NCBI RefSeq assembly: GCF_001507545.1
Contig: NZ_LQBP01000006.1
Coordinates: 62,001-126,000, forward strand
Reading direction: 5' to 3'
Source of the DNA: Ruegeria profundi
GTDB taxonomy: Bacteria > Pseudomonadota > Alphaproteobacteria > Rhodobacterales > Rhodobacteraceae
Length of the DNA: 64,000 nucleotides
Shown: piece by piece, positions 46,601 through 56,738 of the stretch
How positions within the stretch are numbered: position 1 is the first letter of the stretch
Layout of the letters: each line of letters starts with the position of its first letter
Made by a program: the position numbers and the translations under genes
The notes under the pieces: generated by a model
Seen by the model: the letters and a program-made list of their open reading frames with translations, nothing else
Database searches by the model: none
Told to the model about the DNA's origin: nothing

Positions 46601-46876
46601 CCTAAAGGCACGATCTCAATCGCTGCGCCCGGTGCATCCTTCGGCCTGCCTTTGGCGGATATCATCGATATCGGCGCGGAAAAAGAGCGGCTGGAGAAAG
46701 CCAAGGGCAAGCTGGCCAAAGAACTTGGCGGCTTGCGCGGACGTCTGAACAACCCCAAATTCGTGGCTTCGGCCCCTGAGGAGGTGGTTGAGGAGGCCAA
46801 AGCCAACCTCGCCGCCCGCGAAGAAGAAGAGGCCAAGCTGAACGAAGCCCTCGCCCGTCTAGACGAAATCGCCTGA
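43700..46876 (+). CDS. valS: Valyl-tRNA synthetase with a coiled-coil insertion
   Basis: A 1058-residue class I synthetase. H-I-G-H equivalent (H-V-G-H-A, near residue 52), the CP1 editing domain, [10 protein letters not shown] (502-511), [16 protein letters not shown] (near 700) and the C-terminal coiled arm are intact. Between W-Y511 and R619-D-P-D-V-L-D there are 107 residues, where E. coli ValS has about 28. The extra part (about 514-600) is Glu/Arg/Gln-rich, predicted coiled coil, and its codons are AT-rich (AGA, AGG, ATA, TTA) against a GC-rich gene. No frameshift or stop occurs. A terminator follows the stop. Confidence 0.97.
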   Translation: MAMEKTFNAAEAEARIYEAWEQAGAFKAGANKSRDESFTVMIPPPNVTGALHVGHAFNNTLQDILIRWHRMRGFDTLWQPGQDHAGIATQMQVEKMLMLTQQPGRRELGREKFLEKVWEWKGEYGGTIIEQLKRLGASCDWSRNAFTMAGAAGDPRTGHENSANFHDAVIKVFVDMYEKGLIYRGKRLVNWDPHFETAISDLEVENIEVAGHMWHFKYPLADGETYTYVEKDEDGNVILEEERDYISIATTRPETMLGDGAVAVHPSDERYAPIVGKLCEIPVGPKEHRRQIPIITDDYPDPDFGSGAVKITGAHDFNDNMVAKRGGIPMYRLMDTKGAMRADGAPYAEEAGKAQEYARGRTFTENEIDAINLVPDHLRGLDRFEARAKVVEEITADGLAVMTRADDPRLGSTALKPDHEGAEKLVPLVESKPIMQPFGDRSKVVIEPMFTDQWFVDAEKVVGPALDAVKDGTVKIIPESGEKTYYHWLENIEPWCISRQLWWGHQIPVWYAADREAIIARTIEELRREAAVAKRVEDEERQEQIQATIDEIEQQLSEIRKGNLGAEALVYCAPDKEAALALARERTRQNVEAFNSEAEAIKHILSLPPNKRNGIYIYRDPDVLDTWFSSGLWPIGTLGWPEDTEEMRRYFPTDVLITGFDILFFWVARMMMMQLAVVDQIPFHTVYLHQLVRDEKGKKMSKTTGNVIDPLEIVDEFGADALRFTNASMAAIGGVLKLSRERITGYRNFGTKLWNAVRFAEMNEVFTDAVPQLDVADLKPKAAVNRWIIGETARVREEVDAALESYRFNDAANGLYAFVWGKVCDWYVELSKPLLQGDDAEAQAETRATMRWVLDQCMVLLHPIMPFITEELWGLTGDRAKMVVHADWPTYAAADLIDADADREMNWVISVIENTRSARAQMRVPAGLYVPMLVTEIDANGQAAWDRNEALIKRLARIDSLTKADELPKGTISIAAPGASFGLPLADIIDIGAEKERLEKAKGKLAKELGGLRGRLNNPKFVASAPEEVVEEAKANLAAREEEEAKLNEALARLDEIA
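45239..45556 (+). other. AT-rich insertion within valS
   Basis: Codons 514-619 of valS. The base composition and codon use differ sharply from both flanks, with abrupt borders just after the W-G-H-Q-I-P-V-W-Y motif and just before the D-P-D-V-L-D-T-W-F block. The encoded segment has a long charged helical stretch (E-E-L-R-R-E-A then [13 protein letters not shown]) followed by a piece ([18 protein letters not shown]) that resembles the short loop ValS normally has here. I infer acquisition by recombination. Confidence 0.7.
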
Positions 46877-46901
46877 CCTTCTTTCATTCCACAGCGAAAC
46901 A

Positions 46902-46933
46902 CCCCCACCGCGCAGCCCCGCAGTGGGGGTTTT
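46902..46933 (+). terminator. valS terminator
   Basis: CCCCCAC and GTGGGGG pair around a 14-base loop and are followed by TTTT, 26 bases after the valS stop. Confidence 0.85.
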
Positions 46934-47159
46934 CTATTGTTTTCAACGCGTTCAGAAAAGACTTCTGCCCTGCCGTGTCGACGAAACCTACAGCGATCCG
47001 GTCATCGCGGCCGGGTATCGAATCATTGCGCAAGCTGCTGTGCTTCCTGAGAAGGCGTAGAATCGCGAAAAGCTTGATGCTGCCAGAGGGGTTTAGGCTG
47101 CACTCACCAAATCCAACACATACAAGCGCCGTGGTGCGCGGCGTAACTTCCTGCGCTGA

Positions 47160-47942
47160 CTACTTAAACTCAGGCTTTCGGCCCTGCATCTGCGCCATCA
47201 CAACCTCCATCTGATCGGGTTTACCAATCAACTCCACCTGTTCACCCGACTCCGCCATAAGCACGTCTGCGCGCGAACTGGTCTCGGCCACCTCGATCAG
47301 GCGTTTCGCGGCGCGAATCGCGGATGGGCTTTTGCCAGCAATATCTTCGGCCAGTGCCTGCGCCTCGGTCAGCGGATCGTCCGAGAGTTTGGTGACCAAT
47401 CCCCACTCGGCCGCCTGCTGCGCCCCGATTGGACGCGCAGTGTAGGTCAACAGGCGCAGCACGTCCGAGCGCACCAATCGCGGCAGCAACACCATCCCAC
47501 CCATGTCGGGGATGATGCCCCATTTCATCTCCATCACCGCCAGCTTGGCCTCGGGGTGGGCAATGCGGATATCTGCCCCCAACGCAATTTGCAGACCACC
47601 GCCATAGGCCACACCCTGAATGGCGCAAATCACCGGCACTGGGATGCGGTGCCAGATCAGGGCAAGTTCCTGCATCTCATTTGCGCCGTTATGGCTGCGT
47701 TCCATCAACCATTCGGTCGGGTCCATATGAGCCATTTTTGCGAAGCTCGCCATATCAAGCCCAGCGCAAAAGCTCTTGCCTTCGCCAGATAATATGACGG
47801 CGCGAGCATCCGAGGCCTCAACCTCTTGTCCCGCTGACAGCAGGGCCTTGATCATCGCGTCATCCAGCGCGTTCATCTTGTCGCCGCGGGTCAACGTAAC
47901 ATGTGCGATGTGATCTTTGTATTCGACGGATACGCGTGTCAT
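47160..47942 (-). CDS. Enoyl-CoA hydratase/isomerase (crotonase) family protein
   Basis: A 260-residue crotonase. The oxyanion-hole segments are F-C-A-G-L-D-M-A and G-V-A-Y-G-G-G-L-Q. At the position of hydratase Glu144 there is Gln, while the second acid is kept (V-M-E-M-K-W-G-I-I-P-D-M-G-G). Loss of one Glu argues for an isomerase, thioesterase-like or other crotonase reaction rather than plain hydration. The start M-T-R-V-S at 47942 is chosen because an upstream extension is antisense to the next gene. Confidence 0.88.
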   Translation of the reverse strand: MTRVSVEYKDHIAHVTLTRGDKMNALDDAMIKALLSAGQEVEASDARAVILSGEGKSFCAGLDMASFAKMAHMDPTEWLMERSHNGANEMQELALIWHRIPVPVICAIQGVAYGGGLQIALGADIRIAHPEAKLAVMEMKWGIIPDMGGMVLLPRLVRSDVLRLLTYTARPIGAQQAAEWGLVTKLSDDPLTEAQALAEDIAGKSPSAIRAAKRLIEVAETSSRADVLMAESGEQVELIGKPDQMEVVMAQMQGRKPEFK

Positions 47943-48057
47943 GCGGTCCTCCAAGCTCCGGTTAGGCCAACTTTGCCCGGAAGCATTGGCAAGTTCCACC
48001 ACAACGTCGGGGCAGCACATGGTTGCGTGTCCTACGACCATGCGGTTATTTCAGCGT

Positions 48058-49158
48058 ATGACCAATCCTCGCTACACCCCACTTGCCCTGTCGCTACCCG
48101 CCACCGTGCCTTTTGTCGGCCCCGAAACGCAGGAGCGGCAGCGTGGCGCCCCGTTCGTGGCACGTTTGGGCGCAAATGAGAGCGTTTTTGGCCCCTCGCC
48201 CCGGGCAATCGAGGCGATGGCGGCAACGGATATCTGGATGTACGGCGACCCAGAGAACCACGATCTGCGTCATGCGCTGGCGGATCATCACGGCGTTTCA
48301 CCAGAAAATATCGTCGTCGGCGAAGGGATCGATGGCCTGTTGGGGTATCTTGTTCGGCTGCTCGTTGGGCCGGGTGATGCGGTTGTGACCTCGGACGGGG
48401 CGTACCCAACCTTCAACTACCATGTCGTCGGGTTTGGCGGCGTATTGCACAAAGTCCCTTATCGGAATGATCACGAGGACCCTGCGGCGCTGTTTGACAA
48501 AGCCGCGGAGGTGGCCGCAAAGCTGATCTATCTCGCCAATCCCGACAACCCGATGGGCAGTTGGCACAGTGGCGCTGATATCGTCGAGGCGATGGAGGCA
48601 TTACCCCAGGGCTGCCTTTTAGTGCTGGACGAGGCCTACGTGGAATGTGCGCCGGATGGTACGGCAGCACCGGTTTCACCGAATGATCCGCGTGTGATCC
48701 GGATGCGTACGTTTTCCAAGGTTTACGGCATGGCTGGTGCGCGGGTCGGCTATGCGATTGGCGCGCCGGGATTGATCGCAGCCTTCAACAAGGTGCGCAA
48801 CCATTTCGGCATGAACCGGGCCGCGCAGGCAGGAGCTTTGGCAGCCCTACAAGACGTCGTGTGGCTATCGCAGGTTCAGACTCAGATCAGTGCCGCGCGA
48901 GAGCGGATCGCCCAGATAGCACGTGAAAACGGGCTGGACCCTTTACCGTCAGCTACCAATTTTGTGGCAATTGATTGTGGACGGGACGGTACTTTTGCCA
49001 AGGCAGTTCTTGAGTCTCTGGTCGATCAGGGTGTCTTTGTACGAATGCCATTTGCCCCACCGCAGAACCGTTGTATCCGCGTGAGCTGCGGAAAAGCAGC
49101 GGATCTGGATGCTTTCGCCGCTGCACTGCCCAAAGCTTTGGAGGCTGCGAAAGCGTAG
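48058..49158 (+). CDS. PLP-dependent aminotransferase, HisC-like
   Basis: A 366-residue class I/II aminotransferase with L-G-A-N-E-S near residue 36, N-P-D-N-P-M-G-S, L-D-E-A-Y and PLP lysine in R-T-F-S-K-V-Y-G-M-A-G near 221. Closest to histidinol-phosphate aminotransferases, but such paralogues often act on other amino acids or aromatic substrates. The start at 48058 is the normal family beginning; the open frame further upstream overlaps the divergent crotonase start. Confidence 0.88.
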   Translation: MTNPRYTPLALSLPATVPFVGPETQERQRGAPFVARLGANESVFGPSPRAIEAMAATDIWMYGDPENHDLRHALADHHGVSPENIVVGEGIDGLLGYLVRLLVGPGDAVVTSDGAYPTFNYHVVGFGGVLHKVPYRNDHEDPAALFDKAAEVAAKLIYLANPDNPMGSWHSGADIVEAMEALPQGCLLVLDEAYVECAPDGTAAPVSPNDPRVIRMRTFSKVYGMAGARVGYAIGAPGLIAAFNKVRNHFGMNRAAQAGALAALQDVVWLSQVQTQISAARERIAQIARENGLDPLPSATNFVAIDCGRDGTFAKAVLESLVDQGVFVRMPFAPPQNRCIRVSCGKAADLDAFAAALPKALEAAKA

Positions 49159-49168
49159 ACTGACGGGT

Positions 49169-50371
49169 CTAGCCCTGAATCTGGTCAGCAAGAACGGCGG
49201 CCGCGGCCTCTAAGGCACCCGAGCCGCGCGGAATGCTCAACGCGGCCATAGCGGTTTCCATACCACCAAGCATCGCCATCACCATTTGTGCGTTCACATG
49301 GCCCATATGGCCCAGACGGAAGCAACCATCCTGATCCTCCATCCCCAATCCTATTCCAAGGGTCAGGCCCAACTGGGTTTCGGTAAAGCGACGCAGCGGT
49401 GTTCCTCTCCCATCCGTCAGCCGCAACGCAGTCACAGCGTGGCTACGATGCGCACGATCTGCAACGTTCAGTTGAAGCGCGTCACCTTGCGCCCAGATTT
49501 CACATGCGGTCCAGATTGCCTTGGCAAGGCGCGCATGGCGGGCCCAAATAGCCTCGATCCCTTCGGCGTGAATCAAATCGAGCGCCGCGCGCAGGCCATA
49601 CAGGTGATGTGTAGGGGCTGTGCCGTTAAAATACTGGTAAAACATCTCGGGTGTGACGCGCGGCTGCCAGTCCCAGTATTGCGAAACACGGGGCATTTCC
49701 GCCCGTTTGGCCTGCGCTTTGTCATTGAAGAAGACAAAGCCAACACCTGCCGGGGTCATAAGGCCTTTCTGGGACGCCGTGACCATGACGTCAACGCCCC
49801 AAGCATCCATTTCGAACCGGTCGCAACCCAGCGACGCGATACAATCCGCCATGAGCAATGCCGGATGATTCAAATCGTCCAGCACCGCCCGCAATGCCGG
49901 GATATCGTTTCGGATTGAGCTGGACGTATCCACATGCACAGCCAGCACCGCCTTGATCTGATGAGTCGTGTCAGCGCGCAACGCCTCTGCAATGCGATCC
50001 AGATCCCACGTTGAGGACATTCCGAAATCAAGCAGCGAAACCTTGGCACCGATCCCTTCGGCCATTTCGGCCCAGCCATGGGTGAATCGTCCGGACGCCG
50101 GTGCCAGCACCGTTTCACCCGGCGCGATGACGTTGGACAGCGCGGCCTCCCACGTGCCGTGACCGTTGGCAATGTAGATCGCGACGTGATGTTCGGTACG
50201 CGCCACGCGTTTCAAATCGCGCGTCAAACCGGGCATCATCTCGACCAGCGCGCCGTCATAGATATTGGGCGACGGGCGGTGCATCGCCTGCAAAACCGCG
50301 TCAGGCATGACAGAAGGGCCGGGAATCGCCAGATATTCACGCCCCTGCGCGAGAGAGTATTGCTGTGTCAT
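49169..50371 (-). CDS. Class V aminotransferase (alanine/serine-glyoxylate type)
   Basis: A 400-residue PLP enzyme. It begins with I-P-G-P-S-V-M-P; N-G-H-G-T-W-E binds PLP, and the lysine is in T-A-S-Q-K-G-L near residue 201. It is of the serine- or alanine-glyoxylate aminotransferase kind that interconverts glyoxylate and glycine with an amino-acid donor; BhcA of the beta-hydroxyaspartate cycle is a relative, but no bhc genes are adjacent. Convergent with the HisC-like gene, 10 bases apart. Confidence 0.88.
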   Translation of the reverse strand: MTQQYSLAQGREYLAIPGPSVMPDAVLQAMHRPSPNIYDGALVEMMPGLTRDLKRVARTEHHVAIYIANGHGTWEAALSNVIAPGETVLAPASGRFTHGWAEMAEGIGAKVSLLDFGMSSTWDLDRIAEALRADTTHQIKAVLAVHVDTSSSIRNDIPALRAVLDDLNHPALLMADCIASLGCDRFEMDAWGVDVMVTASQKGLMTPAGVGFVFFNDKAQAKRAEMPRVSQYWDWQPRVTPEMFYQYFNGTAPTHHLYGLRAALDLIHAEGIEAIWARHARLAKAIWTACEIWAQGDALQLNVADRAHRSHAVTALRLTDGRGTPLRRFTETQLGLTLGIGLGMEDQDGCFRLGHMGHVNAQMVMAMLGGMETAMAALSIPRGSGALEAAAAVLADQIQG

Positions 50372-50421
50372 GAGGTCAACCTGTCTGAATTGTGGTCACC
50401 CTATCGCAGCAAAATCCTGCG

Positions 50422-51054
50422 TCAATCCATCAACTTTGAAGCCTCACGTGCTAGTGTTTCGATCCCGGCCCAATCTCCGGTCACAACCATCTGATTGGGT
50501 GCGACCCAGCTTCCGCCAGCACAGATGACATTTGAAAGCGACAGGTAGTCCCGAGCGTTTGCCGTTGATACGCCGCCGGTGGGGCAGAAAGTGATCTGCG
50601 GCAGCGGTGCGCCGATGGCTTTCAGGGCCGGTGCACCACCCGAGGCCTCGGCCGGGAAGAATTTCAGCATGTCATAGCCCTTTTCTAGCAGGCGCATTGC
50701 CTCGCTTGCCGTGGCCGCCCCGGGTAGAAGAGGCAGCCCCTCGGCTTCGCAGGCAGCAATCAGGGCATCCGTTGCACCGGGTGAAACTCCGAACTGCGCG
50801 CCCGCCTCTTTCGCGGCCCGGACATCTTCGGGCGTGACCAGCGTGCCTGCACCCACAACACCGCCAGGGACCTGCGCCATCGCGCGAATAGCATCCAAAG
50901 CCGCAGGTGTCCGCAACGTGACTTCGAGGGCGGGCAGACCACCAGCGACCAAGGCTTCGGCCAACGGGCGGGCCTGCGCGGCATCATCGACCACCAGAAC
51001 CGGAACAATTGGGGCAAGACCGCAGATTTCGCGGGTGCGTTGAGTTTTGGACAT
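50422..51054 (-). CDS. eda: KDPG/KHG aldolase (2-dehydro-3-deoxy-phosphogluconate aldolase)
   Basis: A 210-residue class I aldolase with E44 and R48 (E-V-T-L-R), Schiff-base lysine K131 in K-F-F-P-A-E and F-C-P-T-G-G-V. It splits KDPG to pyruvate and glyceraldehyde-3-phosphate, the last Entner-Doudoroff step. It follows edd with two bases between, the end of the zwf-edd-eda operon. Confidence 0.96.
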   Translation of the reverse strand: MSKTQRTREICGLAPIVPVLVVDDAAQARPLAEALVAGGLPALEVTLRTPAALDAIRAMAQVPGGVVGAGTLVTPEDVRAAKEAGAQFGVSPGATDALIAACEAEGLPLLPGAATASEAMRLLEKGYDMLKFFPAEASGGAPALKAIGAPLPQITFCPTGGVSTANARDYLSLSNVICAGGSWVAPNQMVVTGDWAGIETLAREASKLMD

Positions 51055-51056
51055 CT

Positions 51057-52862
51057 TTAAGCTCCGAAAATGCTGGCGCCGGTGTCGGCTGAACCGACGG
51101 TATCGCGGAAGGTAGCAAACAGATCGCGGCCAGTGCCATGTTGGTTGGCCGAAAGATCAGCCGTGGCTGGCACGCGGTCCAGAACGCCTTGGGTCAGGAT
51201 TTCCAACTCACCCTTGACCGCATCAACGCGCAGCATGTCACCATCTTGCAGATAGGCGATGGCCCCACCGTCCAGCGCCTCGGGGCTGACATGGATCGCG
51301 GCAGGCACCTTGCCCGATGCTCCGGACATGCGGCCATCCGTCACCAGCGCAACCTTTTGCCCCCTGCCCTGAAGGATCGACAGGATCGGCGTCAGTGAGT
51401 GAAGTTCCGGCATGCCATTCGCCTTGGGTCCCTGAAAGCGGACGACAACAATGACGTCTCCGGTGAACTCCTTGGCCTTGAACGCAGCTTTCACTTCGTC
51501 CTGATCGTGGAAAACACGCACGGGCGCTTCGACGACCTGATGTTCGGGCGCGACAGCCGAGACCTTCATGACGCCAGTACCCAGATTGCCGGTCAGGCGC
51601 GACAGGCCACCAGTGGGCTGGAACGGGTCTTTGGCCGAACGGACAATTTTTTCGTTCAGGCTGCGGCCTGCGCCATCTTCCCAAACCAGTTCGCCGTCTT
51701 TCAGCTTGGGTTCCTTTGTATAGTTATGCAGCCCCTGCCCCGCCACGGTCAGCGTATCGGGGTGCAGAAGGCCGTTTTCCAGCAGCGTTCCGATGCCGTA
51801 GCCCAAGCCACCCGCCGCGTGGAAATGATTCACGTCTGCCAACCCATTGGGATAGACACGCGCAACCAAAGGCACGACCGCAGAGATATCGGAAAAATCC
51901 TGCCAATCCAGCACGATACCACCAGCACGCGCCATCGCGATCAGGTGGATCAGCAGGTTCGTCGACCCACCCGTAGCCATCAGGCCGACAATACCATTCA
52001 CAAAGGCGCGTTCGTCCAGAATATGGCATACCGGCGTATAATGGTTGCCCAGTGCGCTGAGCGACAGGGCACGGCGGGCACCTTCCTCGGTCAAGGCATC
52101 GCGTAACGGCGTATTGGGGTTGATGAAGCTTGAACCCGGCAGGTGCAGACCCATGAACTCCATCAGCATTTGGTTGGTGTTGGCAGTGCCATAAAAGGTG
52201 CAGGTGCCGGGGCCGTGATAGGCGGCCATTTCGGCGGCCATAAGTGCCTCGCGACCTACCTCTCCGGCAGCAAACTTCTGGCGCACCTTGGCTTTTTCGT
52301 CGTTGGGCAGACCACTGGTCATGGGTCCGGCAGGCAGGAACACGGCAGGTAAATGGCCGAACGCCTGCGCGCCAATCACCAAACCGGGCACGATCTTGTC
52401 GCACACCCCAAGAAATACGGCGGCGTCAAACGTGTTGTGGCTCAGCGCGACACCTGTCGCCAAGGCGATCACGTCGCGGGAAAACAGCGACAGTTCCATC
52501 CCCGCCTCACCCTGCGTTACGCCGTCACACATTGCAGGCACGCCACCTGCAACCTGCGCAGTGCCACCCGCTGCGCGGATCGCCTGGCGGATCAGCTCGG
52601 GGTAACGCTCGAACGGCTGGTGGGCCGAGAGCATATCATTATAGGCCGTTACAATGCCCAGATTGCCCGCCGTTCCAGATGCCATGGCTTGTTGATCCGA
52701 CCCTGCACCTGCATAGGCATGGGCCTGACCGCTGCAGGACAGATGAGCGCGCGCGGGGCCCTTCGACCGGGCCTGCTCCATGCGCTCCAGATACGGACCA
52801 CGCAGATTGGCGCTGCGGTCGATGATGCGTTGGGTAACGTCGGTGATGACGGTGTGGGTCAT
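51057..52862 (-). CDS. edd: 6-Phosphogluconate dehydratase
   Basis: A 601-residue IlvD/Edd-family iron-sulfur dehydratase that makes KDPG from 6-phosphogluconate. C-D-K-I-V-P-G and C-D-G-V-T-Q-G carry cluster cysteines, and [11 protein letters not shown] is near the C-terminus. The start at 52862 has GGAGG five bases upstream; a longer leader would overlap zwf. Directly follows zwf. Confidence 0.97.
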   Translation of the reverse strand: MTHTVITDVTQRIIDRSANLRGPYLERMEQARSKGPARAHLSCSGQAHAYAGAGSDQQAMASGTAGNLGIVTAYNDMLSAHQPFERYPELIRQAIRAAGGTAQVAGGVPAMCDGVTQGEAGMELSLFSRDVIALATGVALSHNTFDAAVFLGVCDKIVPGLVIGAQAFGHLPAVFLPAGPMTSGLPNDEKAKVRQKFAAGEVGREALMAAEMAAYHGPGTCTFYGTANTNQMLMEFMGLHLPGSSFINPNTPLRDALTEEGARRALSLSALGNHYTPVCHILDERAFVNGIVGLMATGGSTNLLIHLIAMARAGGIVLDWQDFSDISAVVPLVARVYPNGLADVNHFHAAGGLGYGIGTLLENGLLHPDTLTVAGQGLHNYTKEPKLKDGELVWEDGAGRSLNEKIVRSAKDPFQPTGGLSRLTGNLGTGVMKVSAVAPEHQVVEAPVRVFHDQDEVKAAFKAKEFTGDVIVVVRFQGPKANGMPELHSLTPILSILQGRGQKVALVTDGRMSGASGKVPAAIHVSPEALDGGAIAYLQDGDMLRVDAVKGELEILTQGVLDRVPATADLSANQHGTGRDLFATFRDTVGSADTGASIFGA

Positions 52863-52863
52863 G

Positions 52864-54309
52864 TTAACCTCCGATTTGGCGCCAGCGGCGTCCATCGCGA
52901 TGCAATAGCATCAATGCTTCTTCGGGCCCCGAACTTCCCTGATCATATCGTGCCGGGCGGTCGCCGCGTTCTTCCCATCCCTGAATGATGGGATCGACCC
53001 AGGCCCAGGCGGCTTCGGCCTCGTCGCCCCGCATGAACAAGGTCTGGTCACCGCGAATGACGTCCATCACCAATCGCTCATACGCGTCCGGAGCGCGGGT
53101 GTCGGCGCCCAACGCATCGGCGAAACTCATGTCCAACGCCACATCGGACAGGCGGAATCCGCCGGGACCGGGATCCTTGATGGTGGTGCGCAGGGTGATG
53201 CCTTCGTCGGGTTGCAGGCGGATCACCAGAACATTGCCGCGCAGCGGGCCTACGTTTGGGAAAATCGTGTGTGGCGGATCGCGGAAATACACGGCAATCT
53301 CGGATTCCCGCGCCCTCAGCCGTTTGCCGGTGCGCAAATAAAACGGAACCCCGGCCCAACGCCAGTTGCCCAGATGTACCTTGAGGGCAATAAAGCTTTC
53401 GGTCCGGCTAGACGGGTTTCCGACGTGATCAACATAGCCATCATCGCCATGTTCGGCGCGGTATTGACCCCGCGCGATATCTTTCGGTTCAACTGGTTCC
53501 AGCGCTTCGATTACCTTGACCTTTTCGTCGCGAACGGAGTTCGGTGCAAATTTGGAAGGCGGTTCCATCGCTGTCATGCACAGAAGCTGGACAAGATGGT
53601 TCTGGATCATGTCCCGCATGGCACCGGATTGGTCGTAGTACGCGCCGCGCCCCTCAACCCCAACGGTTTCGGCCACGGTGATCTGAACATGATCGATGTG
53701 GTTGGAATTCCACAGCGGCTCGAAAAGAGAGTTGGCAAAGCGCAGGGCCATCAGGTTCTGCACCGTCTCTTTGCCAAGATAATGGTCGATGCGGTAAATC
53801 TGATGCTCTTTGAAACAGGCACGTAGACCCTCATTCAAGGATTTTGCCGAGGCCAGATCGTGACCAAATGGCTTTTCGACCACGATGCGGCTGTCAGGCG
53901 TCGCCAGCCCGTTTTCATCCAGCCGTTGCGCGATGTTCGAGAAAAGATTAGGCCCCACCGACAGGTAGAAAGCCCGGACCACATCGGGCCGCAGAGATTT
54001 GGCAAGCTCGGACCAGCCCTTGTCCCCCATGACATCGACAGAGACATACGAGACCCGTTTGAGAAAACGATCCAGCACATCCTTTTTGAATTGCGGCGCG
54101 AATTCCTTCATCGAGGCGCGGATCTGGTCGCGAAATGCATCACTGTCCATATCAGAGCGCGCCGTTCCGATGATGCAGGCATCTTCGGGCATCTGCCCCA
54201 CTTCGAAACGATGATAAAGACCTGGCAGGATCTTGCGCTGCGCCAGATCGCCGGTTGCACCAAACAGCACCAGATCGAACGGGTTGACCGGAATAACGCG
54301 TGAGACCAT
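52864..54309 (-). CDS. zwf: Glucose-6-phosphate 1-dehydrogenase
   Basis: A 481-residue enzyme with N-terminal [11 protein letters not shown] and active-site R-I-D-H-Y-L-G-K-E near residue 178. It oxidises glucose-6-phosphate to the lactone with NAD(P)H production. It is the first gene of the operon with edd and eda. The lactonase gene (pgl), often next in other species, is missing. A LacI-type palindrome sits 71-86 bases upstream. Confidence 0.97.
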   Translation of the reverse strand: MVSRVIPVNPFDLVLFGATGDLAQRKILPGLYHRFEVGQMPEDACIIGTARSDMDSDAFRDQIRASMKEFAPQFKKDVLDRFLKRVSYVSVDVMGDKGWSELAKSLRPDVVRAFYLSVGPNLFSNIAQRLDENGLATPDSRIVVEKPFGHDLASAKSLNEGLRACFKEHQIYRIDHYLGKETVQNLMALRFANSLFEPLWNSNHIDHVQITVAETVGVEGRGAYYDQSGAMRDMIQNHLVQLLCMTAMEPPSKFAPNSVRDEKVKVIEALEPVEPKDIARGQYRAEHGDDGYVDHVGNPSSRTESFIALKVHLGNWRWAGVPFYLRTGKRLRARESEIAVYFRDPPHTIFPNVGPLRGNVLVIRLQPDEGITLRTTIKDPGPGGFRLSDVALDMSFADALGADTRAPDAYERLVMDVIRGDQTLFMRGDEAEAAWAWVDPIIQGWEERGDRPARYDQGSSGPEEALMLLHRDGRRWRQIGG

Positions 54310-54379
54310 CGATGGGCTCCTTCAATTCTCGCCTGCGTCACCATAGCACTACAATTGCCTGGTACTCGTGACATGGGAT

Positions 54380-54395
54380 ATGTTATCGCTAACAT
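54380..54395. promoter_or_regulatory. LacI/GntR-type operator upstream of zwf-edd-eda
   Basis: ATGTTATCGCTAACAT is a nearly perfect 16-bp palindrome with central CG (arms ATGTTA/TAACAT), the style of LacI-family operators for sugar catabolism. It lies in the 139-base gap before zwf, at a position where a repressor would cover the promoter. No LacI-family gene is in the window. Confidence 0.55.
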
Positions 54396-54448
54396 TTGTG
54401 GCTTGAATATGCAATGCAGATGCAGAAAGCAACCCCGGATTTGCGGAA

Positions 54449-56692
54449 TCAGACCTGATCCCGCAGCCATTCCATGACAGAGGGGCGCACGGATTGCTCA
54501 CCACGGTGCCGCGCGTCCGCGATGATCTTGCGCAGCGCTTGTAGGTCTGCACGCAGCAGAACGCTTTTGACTGGCCCAATCGAAGCCGGGCGCATTGACA
54601 GCGTTCGGATTCCCATCGCGGCCAGACACAACGCCTCGACCGGGCGGCCGGCATCCTCACCGCAGAAGGACAGCGGTGTATTCGAAATGCTGCATCGTTC
54701 GACAATCCGCTCGATGAAGGTCAGGAAACTGACATTCAGCGTGTCATAGCGGCGGCGCACCAGCTCGTTCTCACGGTCGGCGGCAAAAAAGAACTGTTTC
54801 AGGTCATTCCCGCCGATCGAAACGAAATCGACCTCGTCAAAAAACTTCTGCGGCGCGAAGGCCAGCGACGGCGTCTCAAGCATCGCCCCGACCTCAAGCG
54901 TTTCGGGCAGGACATGACCCAGCCGTTTTTCACGCTCAATGGTTTTGTTGACCTCCCACCGGGCCTCGCGGAATTCATCGGCCTGCGCCACGAACGGGAA
55001 CATGATCGATAGCGGGCGTCCGTTGGCAGCGCGCAGCAGCGCCTGCAACTGCATCCGCATAACGCCGCGTTTATCCAGGCCAACACGAATCGCCCGCCAG
55101 CCCAGCGCCGGATTCGGTTCGGCCACGTGCTTCATATAAGGCAGAACCTTATCGGACCCGATATCCAGCGTGCGGAAGATTACGCGCTTGTCGCCGGCGG
55201 CGTCCAGAACCCGCTTATACTGCGCCACAAGCTCTGACCGTTTGGGCATCTTGCTGCGGATCAGGAATTGCAGTTCGGTTCGGAACAGCCCGACACCTTC
55301 GGCACCGGAATGTCCCAGAGACGGCAAATCGGCCATCAACCCGGCATTCATCAGCAGATTGATCCGTTCGCCGTCACGCGTCACCGTGGGCGTTTCGCGG
55401 ATCGACGCGTAACGTTCCTGCGCCTTGGCCTGCATCGCGATCTTATCGCGGAAAGCGCCCACTACCGAATCTTCGGGGCGCAAATGCACCACGCCCTCAT
55501 CCCCATCAACAAGAATGTGGTCACCGTTCAGCGCCTCGGTGGTGATGCGGCCCACATGGACAACAAGCGGAATCGCCAACGCCCGCGCCACGATTGTTGC
55601 ATGGCTTCCGACCGAGCCTTCCTCTAGCACGATCCCCTTGAGAGACCGGCCATATTCCAGCAAATCGCCCGGACCTATATTCCGCGCAATAAGGATCGGG
55701 TCAGGTGGCAAATCGGCACTGTCGGTTTTTCCCTGTCCGGTCAGGATGCGCAGCAAACGGTTGCTGAGATCATCCAGATCCGCAAGACGGTCGCGCAGGT
55801 ACGGGTCCGTAACCTGCCCCATTCGCGCGCGCGCCTGCGACTGTTCTTTTTCCACCGCAGCTTCGGCGCTGAGGCCAAGGGCGATATCCTCTTCCATGCG
55901 TCGCATCCAACCCTTGGAATTGGCGAACATCCTGTACGCTTCGAGCACCTTGAGCTGCTCGGAATCACCGCCCTGCGAAATCTCAAGCATCTTGTCGACA
56001 CCCACGCGCAGCTCTTCGACCGCCTCGGACAGACGTTCGCGTTCTCGGTGGGGATCTTCGGCAATTGGATTTGTGACGACGACGCGCGGCTCGTGCAACC
56101 AGACATGACCTTCTGCCGATCCCTCTTGCGCCGGTCCGCCACGTAGCAACACGGATTGCTGGTGCAGGGGCGACAGGGCAGCACCTTCGCCGACAAAGGC
56201 ACCTAGTTCGGCCATTTCGGCCAGAACCATGGCAACCACCTCCAGCGCATAGACCTCATCAGCGGTAAACTCCCGCGCCTCGCGCGATTGAACCACCAAA
56301 ACACCCAGTTTCTGACCAAGCCGCTGAATCGGTACGCCGAGGAAAGATGAGTATTTTTCCTCACCCGTTTCCGGCATGAACCGAAACCCCTTGGCAGATG
56401 GGGCATCCGCGGTGTTCACGACTTTGCCGGATTTCGCGACCCGGCCCACGAGACCTTCGCCCAGACGCATGCGGGTTTTGTGCACCGCCGCTGGAGATAA
56501 ACCTTCGGTGGCGCAAAGTTCCAGTGTTTCCTCGTCCCGGAACAGATAGATCGAGCAGACTTCGCGCCGCGTGCTATCCGCGATCAGGTTCGTAATCCGG
56601 TCAAGACGTTCCTGACCGGCGGCCTCGCTCGCCATCTCTTCGCGCAACCGCCCAAGCAGCTTACGGGATTCTGTTTCGGTGCCGTCCACCAT
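54449..56692 (-). CDS. ptsP: Phosphoenolpyruvate-protein phosphotransferase PtsP (nitrogen PTS EI)
   Basis: A 747-residue enzyme with an N-terminal GAF domain (about 15-165) and the EI phosphotransferase module. The active-site histidine is in V-G-S-H-A-T-I-V-A-R near residue 362, and the C-terminal PEP-binding barrel has the conserved cysteine in S-F-C-G-E-D near 676. It phosphorylates NPr in the nitrogen-related PTS that adjusts carbon/nitrogen balance and potassium uptake. It lies 46 bases downstream of lysC on the same strand. Confidence 0.96.
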   Translation of the reverse strand: MVDGTETESRKLLGRLREEMASEAAGQERLDRITNLIADSTRREVCSIYLFRDEETLELCATEGLSPAAVHKTRMRLGEGLVGRVAKSGKVVNTADAPSAKGFRFMPETGEEKYSSFLGVPIQRLGQKLGVLVVQSREAREFTADEVYALEVVAMVLAEMAELGAFVGEGAALSPLHQQSVLLRGGPAQEGSAEGHVWLHEPRVVVTNPIAEDPHRERERLSEAVEELRVGVDKMLEISQGGDSEQLKVLEAYRMFANSKGWMRRMEEDIALGLSAEAAVEKEQSQARARMGQVTDPYLRDRLADLDDLSNRLLRILTGQGKTDSADLPPDPILIARNIGPGDLLEYGRSLKGIVLEEGSVGSHATIVARALAIPLVVHVGRITTEALNGDHILVDGDEGVVHLRPEDSVVGAFRDKIAMQAKAQERYASIRETPTVTRDGERINLLMNAGLMADLPSLGHSGAEGVGLFRTELQFLIRSKMPKRSELVAQYKRVLDAAGDKRVIFRTLDIGSDKVLPYMKHVAEPNPALGWRAIRVGLDKRGVMRMQLQALLRAANGRPLSIMFPFVAQADEFREARWEVNKTIEREKRLGHVLPETLEVGAMLETPSLAFAPQKFFDEVDFVSIGGNDLKQFFFAADRENELVRRRYDTLNVSFLTFIERIVERCSISNTPLSFCGEDAGRPVEALCLAAMGIRTLSMRPASIGPVKSVLLRADLQALRKIIADARHRGEQSVRPSVMEWLRDQV

Positions 56693-56738
56693 AGCCCAAC
56701 CAAATTAGTGCGTCAGGCGAGATCCTTGGCTGAAATGC

